Under the pieces are notes generated by a model. That model was not told the origin of the DNA and did not search any database. It saw only the letters and a list, made by a program, of their open reading frames with translations. A DNA stretch of 11,824 bases from Eubacteriales bacterium (GTDB lineage: Bacteria > Bacillota > Clostridia > Oscillospirales > Oscillospiraceae): contig JAUMXS010000037.1 of assembly GCA_030528965.1 (NCBI GenBank), positions 1 through 11,824 on the forward strand, written 5' to 3'. Both the position numbers and the translations under genes were made by a program. This document shows positions 1-7,153 of the stretch, piece after piece. How positions within the stretch are numbered: the first letter of the stretch is position 1; each line of letters opens with the position of its first letter.

Positions 1-46
1 CCGGGCTTTTCTCTGTCTGTCAGCTGAGAGAAATATAAGGAGGGTG

Positions 47-442
47 TTATGCTTCCAAAATTGACTCCGCCGGGGCGGCCGAGGCCGGTTCCGATCCCCC
101 GGCAAACTGCGTTTCGGCCGGGGGATCTTCTGTTTCCCCGGGCCTGTCCGGGTCGACGGGTGTTTCCCGGTTGGCGGACTCATCCGGATTAACGGGTGTT
201 TCCGTCTCCTGAGGGATCAGTTCTTCCTGCAGGATCTCAACCGCCGAAAGCACCGCGGCGGCATCGATCTTCCCTTCCGCGAGGATATATGTAACAAGGC
301 TCGCCAGCGATACCACGGCACCCGAAACGGTCGTCACCGTGTTCTGTTCCAGTCCAAAAACCGTACAGAGCCCTATCACTACGCCCGCAAGGCAGGCCAA
401 AAATTTCCGGCTCGTAAATTTTTCCGCTAAAGATCGTACCAT
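47..442 (-). CDS. Putative phage holin-like membrane protein with acidic tail
   Basis: This 131-residue protein has two hydrophobic helices, at about residues 14-31 and 37-55, followed by an acidic, Pro/Glu-rich tail from about residue 75. The tail contains the short repeat ETPVNPD / ETPVDPD. The motif YILAEGKIDAAA just after helix 2 resembles small phage membrane proteins encoded beside endolysins. The likely role is membrane permeabilisation that lets the endolysin reach the wall, but no holin has been shown here. I chose the ATG at 442 over a TTG at 445: AGGAG lies 10 bases before the ATG, and the ATG overlaps the preceding gene's TGA as TGATG, a translational-coupling arrangement. It is the last visible gene of a three-gene leftward unit. 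It could instead be a spanin- or antiholin-like accessory protein. Confidence 0.62.
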   Translation of the reverse strand: MVRSLAEKFTSRKFLACLAGVVIGLCTVFGLEQNTVTTVSGAVVSLASLVTYILAEGKIDAAAVLSAVEILQEELIPQETETPVNPDESANRETPVDPDRPGETEDPPAETQFAGGSEPASAAPAESILEA

Positions 443-732
443 CAAATGGTCGCTCCTTCCTTTTGTTTTATGTTGGCAAGGGTCGTTTCATAGGTGATCC
501 CGCCGCAGGTGTTTTCCGCTTTCGCCTTTTGATAATAGGCGTTCAAAACAAGGCCCGTCATCGCCTGCAAAAAGGCGATGAGCGCCGTGAGATACGGCAG
601 ACCGCCGGTATAGTTTCGCAATATCGACAGCGTGCAGAGCGCCAGACAGTAGATCGTCGCCAGCGCATCGAAGATCAAAACCCCGACCGCAAGACGCTTC
701 GAACAGGAAAGCCGTTTTTTTCCCGCTTTCAC
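442..732 (-). CDS. Small two-helix phage membrane protein (holin candidate)
   Basis: This 96-residue protein has a basic N-terminus (KAGKKR), two hydrophobic segments at about residues 14-38 and 44-67, and a polar C-terminal tail. I do not recognise a specific family. Size, topology and position directly after an endolysin gene make it a second holin or antiholin candidate. It starts with GTG, and the GTGA overlap with the endolysin stop codon indicates translational coupling; there is no convincing Shine-Dalgarno sequence of its own. Its stop overlaps the next gene's ATG. Having two consecutive small membrane proteins fits the common phage pattern of a holin paired with a regulator. Confidence 0.6.
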   Translation of the reverse strand: MKAGKKRLSCSKRLAVGVLIFDALATIYCLALCTLSILRNYTGGLPYLTALIAFLQAMTGLVLNAYYQKAKAENTCGGITYETTLANIKQKEGATI

Positions 733-1553
733 AGGCTGTCTCTGCTTTCGGCCTGACGATACTGCGTCACAGCATATTCCTCACGCGTCATATGACTGCG
801 CCAGCGCCTGCGTCCCTGCTCATCCCCGCGGATGAGGCCCGTCTGCTCCGCCCAGGCACGCTCGGCTTCACTCCAGTCGCCCGGCGGCAGCTCCGCAAGC
901 TCGGTCTCATATCGTTCCATATATTCCTTGAATTCTTCGTAGGTCACAGGATCCTCCTTATTAAAATCACGATAGGCAATATTCCCGTCCACCGGCGACG
1001 GAAAACCCGCCGTCCGCGTCAGGCCGTATTGCCAAAGCCATATATCCGCTTTCGGATGCGCCCATGTGCGCTCCTCACCCCACTGGGCAAGCCACAGCGG
1101 ATATTCAAAGGTACTTTCATCAAAAAACTGCTGCAGATAATCCACATTCGTGTAGTTCATCGGCGTATGCCCCGCCGCTCGTACCGTTTTGCAGAAACTG
1201 TGACACATCGCCGTCACCAGCTCCCGCGTCGGCTCCACGCCGTTGCTGCGCGCATGGGCCCGACTGTCATATTCCCAGTCGAATGCCACCGGCAGCCGCA
1301 GACGGTATGGCCGTATCAGTTCCAGACAGTACTCCGCCTCCCGACGCGCCATGTCCGCCGTTCTGGCATAGCTGAACCAGTACACGCCGAACGGAATGCC
1401 CCGCATAGTGCAGCCTTCCGCATTGCGCCGGAATTCCCTGTCTGTCGTGCCCTGACCGTAGCCCGCCCGGATCATCACAAATTCTGCTTCCGTGACCAGA
1501 GCCCAGTTCACCGTGCCCTGATGTTCGGAAATGTCAATGCCTTTCAATCGCAT
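729..1553 (-). CDS. GH25 lysozyme (phage-type endolysin)
   Basis: This is a peptidoglycan N-acetylmuramidase of glycoside hydrolase family 25. GH25 hallmarks run in order: GIDISEHQG (Asp7), the YWFSYA strand near 58-63, FDWEYD with the acidic pair Asp92/Glu94, NYTN near 133, LWLAQW near 153, LWQYG near 173 and VDGN near 188. Residues 225-266 form a short Trp/Arg-rich tail, possibly a wall-binding or SLH-like segment; it is too short to assign. No signal peptide is seen, so release would need the membrane proteins encoded downstream. The ATG at 1553 lies almost against its GGGG, whereas a TTG at 1547 has that purine run 7 bases upstream and gives the typical family N-terminus (M)KGIDISEHQG, so the real start may be 1547. 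A promoter at 1590-1618 drives this first gene of the cassette. Confidence 0.9.
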   Translation of the reverse strand: MRLKGIDISEHQGTVNWALVTEAEFVMIRAGYGQGTTDREFRRNAEGCTMRGIPFGVYWFSYARTADMARREAEYCLELIRPYRLRLPVAFDWEYDSRAHARSNGVEPTRELVTAMCHSFCKTVRAAGHTPMNYTNVDYLQQFFDESTFEYPLWLAQWGEERTWAHPKADIWLWQYGLTRTAGFPSPVDGNIAYRDFNKEDPVTYEEFKEYMERYETELAELPPGDWSEAERAWAEQTGLIRGDEQGRRRWRSHMTREEYAVTQYRQAESRDSL

Positions 1554-1589
1554 TCCCCTTTCTTACGAGCTTTCATAAATCATACTTTC

Positions 1590-1618
1590 ATCTTATCCGA
1601 AAAATCATAAGATGTCAA
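1590..1618 (-). promoter_or_regulatory. Promoter of the lysis cassette
   Basis: On the minus strand TTGACA (1618-1613), a 17-base spacer and TAAGAT (1595-1590) make a near-consensus sigma-A promoter. Predicted transcription starts near 1583, giving a roughly 30-base leader before the endolysin gene. Without a repressor it should be strong, which is unusual for a lytic gene and suggests tight repression. Confidence 0.75.
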
Positions 1619-1623
1619 GCCGA

Positions 1624-1643
1624 ATTTATTATTTTTAATAAAT
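1624..1643. promoter_or_regulatory. AT-rich dyad between divergent -35 boxes (candidate operator)
   Basis: ATTTATTA (1624-1631) and TAATAAAT (1636-1643) are a perfect 8-bp inverted repeat separated by TTTT. The dyad fills the gap between the outward-facing -35 boxes of the endolysin promoter (ends 1618) and the rightward promoter (begins 1645). A dimer bound here could block both promoters. Being AT-rich it could instead be a simple UP-element-like tract. Confidence 0.5.
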
Positions 1644-1644
1644 C

Positions 1645-1674
1645 TTGACGGACTGCCATACTGTATGTTATTCT
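1645..1674 (+). promoter_or_regulatory. Distal rightward promoter toward the repressor gene
   Basis: TTGACG (1645-1650), an 18-base spacer and TATTCT (1669-1674). Transcription would start near 1681 and give a leader of about 360 bases before the repressor ATG, running through both GC-rich palindromes. Confidence 0.55.
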
Positions 1675-1693
1675 AATTGAAAATAAAACGTCA

Positions 1694-1778
1694 CCGGTTT
1701 TCCGATATTTCGGATGACCTGCGCTCGAAAAAGGACATTTTCCGCTGTCCGATTTCCGAAATTTCGGACGAAAACCGG
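1694..1778. repeat. Large inverted repeat with two TCCGAWATTTCGGA palindromes
   Basis: TCCGATATTTCGGA (1701-1714, one mismatched pair) and TCCGAAATTTCGGA (1755-1768, perfect) are near-identical 14-bp palindromes with centres 54 bp apart, about five helical turns. CCGGTTTT (1694-1701) and AAAACCGG (1771-1778) bracket them, so the whole block is also a long imperfect inverted repeat. Position between a phage lysis operon and a CI-like repressor suggests paired operator sites that allow cooperative binding and looping. In RNA the same sequence could fold as a leader hairpin. I see no coding sequence in it. Confidence 0.6.
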
Positions 1779-1876
1779 GGGAAAAAGGAGTAATCAGGCG
1801 GCCTGCGCGCAGCTGTTTCAATCCGCGCGCGACACGACAACCGTATACATACATCATATAGACATCCGTCCGGTCT

Positions 1877-1906
1877 TTGACGTTCCGAAGGCTGAAACGG
1901 TATAAC
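1877..1906 (+). promoter_or_regulatory. Proximal promoter of the S24 repressor gene
   Basis: TTGACG (1877-1882), an 18-base spacer and TATAAC (1901-1906) precede the repressor ATG by about 130 bases. The leader downstream contains a stem GGCCTC/GAGGCC (1961-1981) and a 5-bp stem CGCCG/CGGCG (2006-2022) just before the ribosome binding site. Confidence 0.5.
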
Positions 1907-1949
1907 AAAGCGGCCCGCGGCGGTTATTCGGCATAGAGGTCCGCATAAT

Positions 1950-1965
1950 AAAAAGGCCCCGGCCT
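1950..1965 (-). terminator. Possible leftward terminator hairpin in the repressor leader
   Basis: Read leftward this is AGGCC-GG-GGCCT followed by TTTTT, a short intrinsic-terminator form that would shield the divergent promoter region from leftward read-through. The same 16 bases occur after gdhA at 4361-4376. On the plus strand it overlaps the alternative stem at 1961-1981, so it may act only as leader structure. Confidence 0.35.
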
Positions 1966-2038
1966 CGGGATCCCGGAGGCCAAAAGGGCGACAGAGAAAT
2001 AGAAACGCCGGGAAGATCGGCGTGAAGGAGGGCTTGTC

Positions 2039-2779
2039 ATGATCGGGAGTACCCTGAGACAGCTTCTGCAGGAACGTGGGATGAGCGTGAGTGAGGCGGC
2101 ACGGCAGGCAGGCGTGCCGATCCAGACGCTGCACAGCATCATACGCCGTGACAACATGCGGATCGATCTGGATCTGCTTCTTCGGCTCTGCGATCTGCTG
2201 GAGGTGGATCTTCTGAGCTTTGTCTACGGTCCGGGTGAAGAGAACCCCTCGCTGCCCAATGCGGAGGAGCGTGCAATGCTCCGCCGCTACCGTGAGCTGG
2301 ACAGCCACGGACACAGGCTCGTGAACCTCGTCATGGAGGCCGAATCCCTTCGTCTGCGCGGTGAAGCCGAGGAAGAGAAAAAGCGTACAAAGATCATCCC
2401 CCTGTTCAACACCCCTGCCGCGGCAGGCTATGCCTCCCCGGCGCTGGGAGAGGATTATGTGGATTACGAGATCCCGTTTACGTCCGAGGCAGATTTCGCC
2501 GCGCGGATCGACGGCGACAGCATGGAGCCTTATATCCATGACGGTGAGATCGTTCTGGCTGTCCGCCGCACGGATCTGCGTGACGGTGATGTCGGCCTGT
2601 TCTTTGTGGACGGCGATATGAAATGCAAACAGTTCTGTCAGGACAGCGAGGGGAATATGTATCTCTTCTCCCTGAACCGTGACCGCAGCGATGCCGACGT
2701 CACGATCTCCGCTGATTCCGGCGTCACCGTCTGCTGCTTCGGCCGCGTTCTCATGGACAGGCTTATCCCCCTGCCGTAA
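2039..2779 (+). CDS. XRE-family repressor with S24 (LexA/CI-type) self-cleaving domain
   Basis: This 246-residue protein has an N-terminal helix-turn-helix at about residues 5-62 (core SVSEAARQAGVP..TLHSIIRR), a charged linker at about 72-118, and a C-terminal S24 peptidase fold. The S24 features are the Ala-Gly scissile bond in PAAAGY (129-130), the serine in GDSMEP (Ser161) and the lysine in KCKQF (probably Lys197). Spacing matches LexA-like proteins that cleave themselves when stimulated by RecA filaments. The inferred role is repression of the divergent lysis cassette, relieved by DNA damage. GAAGGAGG ends 7 bases before the ATG, supporting this start. Target sites could be the dyad at 1624-1643 or the palindromes within 1694-1778. 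It may equally serve a larger prophage or element outside the window. Confidence 0.88.
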   Translation: MIGSTLRQLLQERGMSVSEAARQAGVPIQTLHSIIRRDNMRIDLDLLLRLCDLLEVDLLSFVYGPGEENPSLPNAEERAMLRRYRELDSHGHRLVNLVMEAESLRLRGEAEEEKKRTKIIPLFNTPAAAGYASPALGEDYVDYEIPFTSEADFAARIDGDSMEPYIHDGEIVLAVRRTDLRDGDVGLFFVDGDMKCKQFCQDSEGNMYLFSLNRDRSDADVTISADSGVTVCCFGRVLMDRLIPLP

Positions 2780-2896
2780 GCGCATAAATCCCGGTCAGAC
2801 CGTGTTTTGTTCCGTGTTTGGACCGTATAATCCAGTTTTGTCGCAACCGTATAAAGATTTTTTTGCAAATCGGGCGAAGTTTATTTGCATTATGTA

Positions 2897-4314
<1,418 letters not shown>

Positions 4315-4360
4315 TCCGATCCACCCTCTGATTTTTCCACGCAGTAAAACCGCGGCATAA

Positions 4361-4376
4361 AAAAAGGCCCCGGCCT
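4361..4376 (-). terminator. Short GC hairpin after the convergent gene pair (leftward)
   Basis: Read leftward it gives AGGCC-GG-GGCCT followed by a T tract of seven, suitable as a backup terminator for leftward transcription from the iron-sulfur protein gene. It is identical over 16 bases to 1950-1965. Confidence 0.4.
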
Positions 4377-4400
4377 TTGCCGGATGTCCGTAAAAACCGG

Positions 4401-4434
4401 AAAACCGACCTATGATCATCATAGGTCGGTTTTT
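4401..4434. terminator. Strong bidirectional intrinsic terminator after gdhA
   Basis: A perfect 15-bp stem (4401-4415 with 4419-4433) and a TCA loop end in TTTTT on the plus strand; the four As at the left arm give a T run on the minus strand. It should stop gdhA transcription and also leftward read-through. Confidence 0.9.
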
Positions 4435-4455
4435 CTGTATGTATCGGGTTTGGAG

Positions 4456-4564
4456 AGGCTCCCTTGTGTAAAGGGCGCGACGCGTTAAGAAAACATGCCG
4501 GCGGCATGTTTTTAGCCAAAACGGGAGCAATCTATGATTGCGACCCGGGCCGGAGGCTGTCAGC
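4456..4564 (+). repeat. Composite REP-like element, copy 1
   Basis: These 109 bases recur at 8803-8911 with a single difference (A4521 versus G8868). The ends (AGGCTCCCTTGTGTAAAGGG and GGCTGTCAGC) resemble a REP unit, here split by about 80 bases. The inner part holds a 10-bp stem AAAACATGCC/GGCATGTTTT with a GGC loop followed by Ts, and a second stem GCAATC/GATTGC nested within CGGG/CCCG. It lies between convergent gdhA and the iron-sulfur protein gene, and its last bases supply that gene's stop codon. No transposase or convincing open reading frame is inside. The T-flanked stem may itself terminate transcription both ways. Confidence 0.85.
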
Positions 4565-5435
4565 CGTCGGTCTTTTTCCGGCCGGGGATGCAGGATTCAC
4601 AGGGTACGCCCGTCTGGCACAATCCGCAGACACCGAATCCGTCATAATTGTAGCGGTCACGGTTGATCGGCGTAATATGAGTCTTTTTATACTCCATGCA
4701 CTTTTTCTTATCGTGACCCGCCTCCGTGATGGCTCCGGCAGGACAACGCTCGATACAGGCTCTGCAGCCCTTGTCCGCAAGACAGTATTCCCGGTAGGAC
4801 GTATACGGCCGCTCGGTGGGCGTCAGTTTCGCGCGCACGATCAGAGATCCGTAACGCACCGCTTTACCCTTGGCGGAGATCAGTCCGTCGCACAGGCCGA
4901 AGGTTCCCAAGCCGCTGATATAGGCGGCATGCCGTTCCGACCAGTTCGAGACCTGCACGAACTTCTCGTGGTTCGCAATCGTAAATCCCTCCGCGCCCAT
5001 CGGTGCAACGGCCTCATAGCCCAGCTCGTTCAGGTGCTGTTCCAGCGCCTTGGCCATGCGGAGATTATACAGTTCCCCGAACACGCGGACCATCGTCCAT
5101 TCCAGCGGCGGACAGCTCTTCTCTTTCCGGGACTTGTCACGGGTGTCCTGCGTCTGCGGTAGCACCCAGCTGATCACGCTGACTTCCGACGGATCGACCT
5201 CATGCCGATACTTCGCGCTCAGCCATTCCTCCGGGCGCCGATAGAAATCCGCATCGATATGTTCCTTATAGAAAGCATACAGCGGATCATCCCCGCGGCT
5301 GAAGCCCACGTCCGGCTCATCAAAGGCATAACCCGGAAATGTCCCATAACCCGGCAGCATGCCCATGTTGTTGAACTCCTTCTGCGCCATGCGCGTCCGG
5401 ATCCAATCCACAATATACTCGTTGGTCAGTTCCAT
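4560..5435 (-). CDS. QueG-like double [4Fe-4S] cluster protein
   Basis: This 291-residue protein carries two ferredoxin-type cysteine sets: C218-x5-C224-x2-C227-x3-CP, then C270-x2-C273-x5-C279-x2-C282. That pattern, and the stretch around residues 165-200 (ERHAAYISGLGTFGL, then GKAVRYGS), match the epoxyqueuosine-reductase-related family of iron-sulfur proteins. It is shorter than typical QueG, and I cannot see a clear cobalamin-binding N-terminus, so true queuosine synthesis is doubtful; an unassigned redox role is safer. I chose the ATG at 5435, which has GAGGAG 10 bases upstream, over an upstream ATG at 5480. It lies 64 bases after the lipoprotein gene on the same strand and is probably co-transcribed with it. 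Its stop codon falls inside repeat copy 1. Confidence 0.78.
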   Translation of the reverse strand: MELTNEYIVDWIRTRMAQKEFNNMGMLPGYGTFPGYAFDEPDVGFSRGDDPLYAFYKEHIDADFYRRPEEWLSAKYRHEVDPSEVSVISWVLPQTQDTRDKSRKEKSCPPLEWTMVRVFGELYNLRMAKALEQHLNELGYEAVAPMGAEGFTIANHEKFVQVSNWSERHAAYISGLGTFGLCDGLISAKGKAVRYGSLIVRAKLTPTERPYTSYREYCLADKGCRACIERCPAGAITEAGHDKKKCMEYKKTHITPINRDRYNYDGFGVCGLCQTGVPCESCIPGRKKTDG

Positions 5436-5499
5436 CGTAGTAACGCTCCTCTCTTCCGTATCGACCTTCATTTCACGCATTCAGATCTTCCGATCTCGT

Positions 5500-6783
5500 T
5501 CAGATCCCGCCTATTACATTGCCGTCGGCATCGTACAGCGTTTCGTTCAGGAGATTCCGGTCTTTGTCATATTCGGAGACCAGTTTGCCGCCGTCCTCGA
5601 AATGCATCGTGACCTGCTCGGTCTCCGTCACGCCCTCCGCATTGATGGTATAGCTGCTTTCCTCCGACAGTCTGCCGTCCACAAAAAATCTCGCACCGAC
5701 GAGATTGCCGTTGTCGTCATAGTCATACTCATAGCGCTGGTCGTAAATCGCATTCCCGGCAGCGTCGTATTCCGTTTCCGTCGCCCACGCGCCGTCCGGA
5801 TCATACTCGCTGACCGTTACGCTTCCGTCCTCGCTGTACTGCGTGATCTTGCCGCGCATGCTCCATTTGAAACCGTTTTCATCCTCACCGAACACGAACT
5901 CCGCGATACGGTACAGACTGCCGTTCAGATAATCCGCGGTGCGTACGAGGTTCCCGTCGGCATCGTACTCGTTCTCATAGCGGAACTCCCACTCTGCGGT
6001 CCCGTCGGCATCAAAACGGCCCTCATAGGTCTCATTGCCGCGGTCGTCGTACGCAACGAGCATGTAACTGCCGTCTTCCTCATAGGTACAGCTTCGCGCC
6101 AGCACCTTTTCATCGTTTTCGCCGAGTATGAATTCATATTCGCCCGTCTGGACGCTGCCGCTGTATCTCTTCTCGACCATGCGGACACCGTCGGCGCTGT
6201 ATTCGTACAGACATTCCTCCGCGACGCCGCCGTCGGCATGATAATTCACGGTATGGGTCTTGTTCCCGGAAATATCGTACTCACTGCGGCTCCCGGAGCC
6301 GTCGGAATACCAGTATGTCTCCTCCGCGGTGTAGACTTCGCCGTTATCGGTCAGGCCAAAGACAAACTCCGCGGTCAGTCTGTCTCCTTCGTAGCTTCTT
6401 TTCGACAGCATGTGTCCGTCATCGTCATATTCATATTCATAACTCTCGTCGATCAAGACCACGCCTTCTTCTATGACGAGAAGCTTCGTGAGGTCACCGT
6501 ATTCATTATACAGCTCCGTCCGGGATGAGCCGTCCTCCGGTGTCCCGACTGCCGCACCGCAGACCGTGCAGGCTCCGTTTTCCGGCGTATGGGCTTCCTG
6601 CTCCAGAGTTTCGCCGCATTCGCAGACCTTCCAGTGGGTTTCCGCATCGCTGTGCATGTCGCCGGCAGCGCTGTGTGTGTGAACCGGGACCCCCGCTTCT
6701 TCCGCGCAGCCCGTGAGCAGTACGAGCACAAACGCACATACGATCAGGATATTCCGAAGTTTCTTTATATTACCGTTTTTCAT
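5500..6783 (-). CDS. Surface lipoprotein with Cys/His module and YD-type tandem repeats
   Basis: This 427-residue predicted lipoprotein has a basic, hydrophobic signal peptide and lipobox LLTGC (lipid-modified Cys26). Residues 35-77 are rich in His and Cys (HTH, H44, H50, C54-x-C56, H65, C72-x2-C75) and look like a small metal-binding or zinc-ribbon module. Residues 115-427 form about four tandem units of 76-82 residues; each begins with a YDxDG-type turn and contains a block like EFVFG, then EDGS, then SEYD..GN. They resemble YD/RHS or MORN-like solenoids, and the mature protein is very acidic. The likely location is the outer face of the membrane; function is unknown. I chose the ATG at 6783 because GGAGG lies 8 bases upstream and the signal peptide then begins correctly; a longer upstream reading (to 6843) lacks such support. 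It is first in a unit with the iron-sulfur protein gene. Confidence 0.8.
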   Translation of the reverse strand: MKNGNIKKLRNILIVCAFVLVLLTGCAEEAGVPVHTHSAAGDMHSDAETHWKVCECGETLEQEAHTPENGACTVCGAAVGTPEDGSSRTELYNEYGDLTKLLVIEEGVVLIDESYEYEYDDDGHMLSKRSYEGDRLTAEFVFGLTDNGEVYTAEETYWYSDGSGSRSEYDISGNKTHTVNYHADGGVAEECLYEYSADGVRMVEKRYSGSVQTGEYEFILGENDEKVLARSCTYEEDGSYMLVAYDDRGNETYEGRFDADGTAEWEFRYENEYDADGNLVRTADYLNGSLYRIAEFVFGEDENGFKWSMRGKITQYSEDGSVTVSEYDPDGAWATETEYDAAGNAIYDQRYEYDYDDNGNLVGARFFVDGRLSEESSYTINAEGVTETEQVTMHFEDGGKLVSEYDKDRNLLNETLYDADGNVIGGI

Positions 6784-6958
6784 GTCTGCTTCCTCCAACC
6801 TAAGCTTCCCTTCCCCGGGGACTTTCGCGCCTTTCGTTTTCACAGGCGTTCATCAGCATAGATTTGACTTCGCCGTACAGCCTTTGCCGCTGCTTTTCGA
6901 TGCTTTTCTTCCCGTTTTTCCGCAGTCGGCTCCGTACGAAATATTTTGGCGAATTTTT

Positions 6959-6987
6959 ATTATATCATATTTCTCCGTATTTCACAA
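6959..6987 (-). promoter_or_regulatory. Promoter of the lipoprotein / iron-sulfur protein unit
   Basis: On the minus strand TTGTGA (6987-6982), a 17-base spacer and perfect TATAAT (6964-6959). Predicted start near 6952 leaves a leader of about 170 bases, in which I see no clear riboswitch or attenuator. Confidence 0.65.
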
Positions 6988-7088
6988 GAGGGATGCATAA
7001 AAGTACTGCATATCCCGGAAAATGACCCTCCGCATAAAGAGAGCGGACATGAACCGGCAGCCGGGACCGGGGCCTTTCCGCCGGTATA

Positions 7089-7117
7089 TTGACAGAAGCG
7101 AACTTTATCAATACAAT
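7089..7117 (+). promoter_or_regulatory. nhaC promoter
   Basis: TTGACA (7089-7094), a 17-base spacer and TACAAT (7112-7117), near consensus. Its predicted start near 7124 lies downstream of an in-frame ATG at 7022, which supports the antiporter starting at 7154 with a leader of about 30 bases. Confidence 0.8.
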
Positions 7118-7153
7118 AGCAGGGCGAAATATACGAAAAGGTGGTTATTTCCC

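Noticed and set aside
9..37. TTTCTCT/AGAGAAA stem at the left edge as a terminator of the lysis cassette
   Set aside because: The stem is weak with a 12-base loop and has no T tract in the leftward direction; the region also resembles a degraded REP end but is too short to call.
1714..1905. 63-codon rightward frame in the regulatory gap
   Set aside because: No ribosome binding site, and it is built from the palindromes. The long leftward frame across the same area (1691-2785) is antisense to the repressor.
4957..4976. GAAC...GTTC pair as a LexA box
   Set aside because: Spacing is wrong for a Firmicute LexA box and it lies inside a coding region. I found no good LexA box before the endolysin or repressor gene.
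4464..5162. Long rightward open frame starting in repeat copy 1
   Set aside because: It opens inside the repeat, shares its first 19 codons with the frame at 8811 only because the repeat is shared, and then runs antisense through the well-supported iron-sulfur protein gene.
5481..5500. CTTCCGATCT matching the 3' end of a common sequencing adapter
   Set aside because: The match is only about 10-11 bases, sits in a normal intergenic gap and does not break any gene. Read coverage across 5470-5510 would settle whether it is an assembly artefact.
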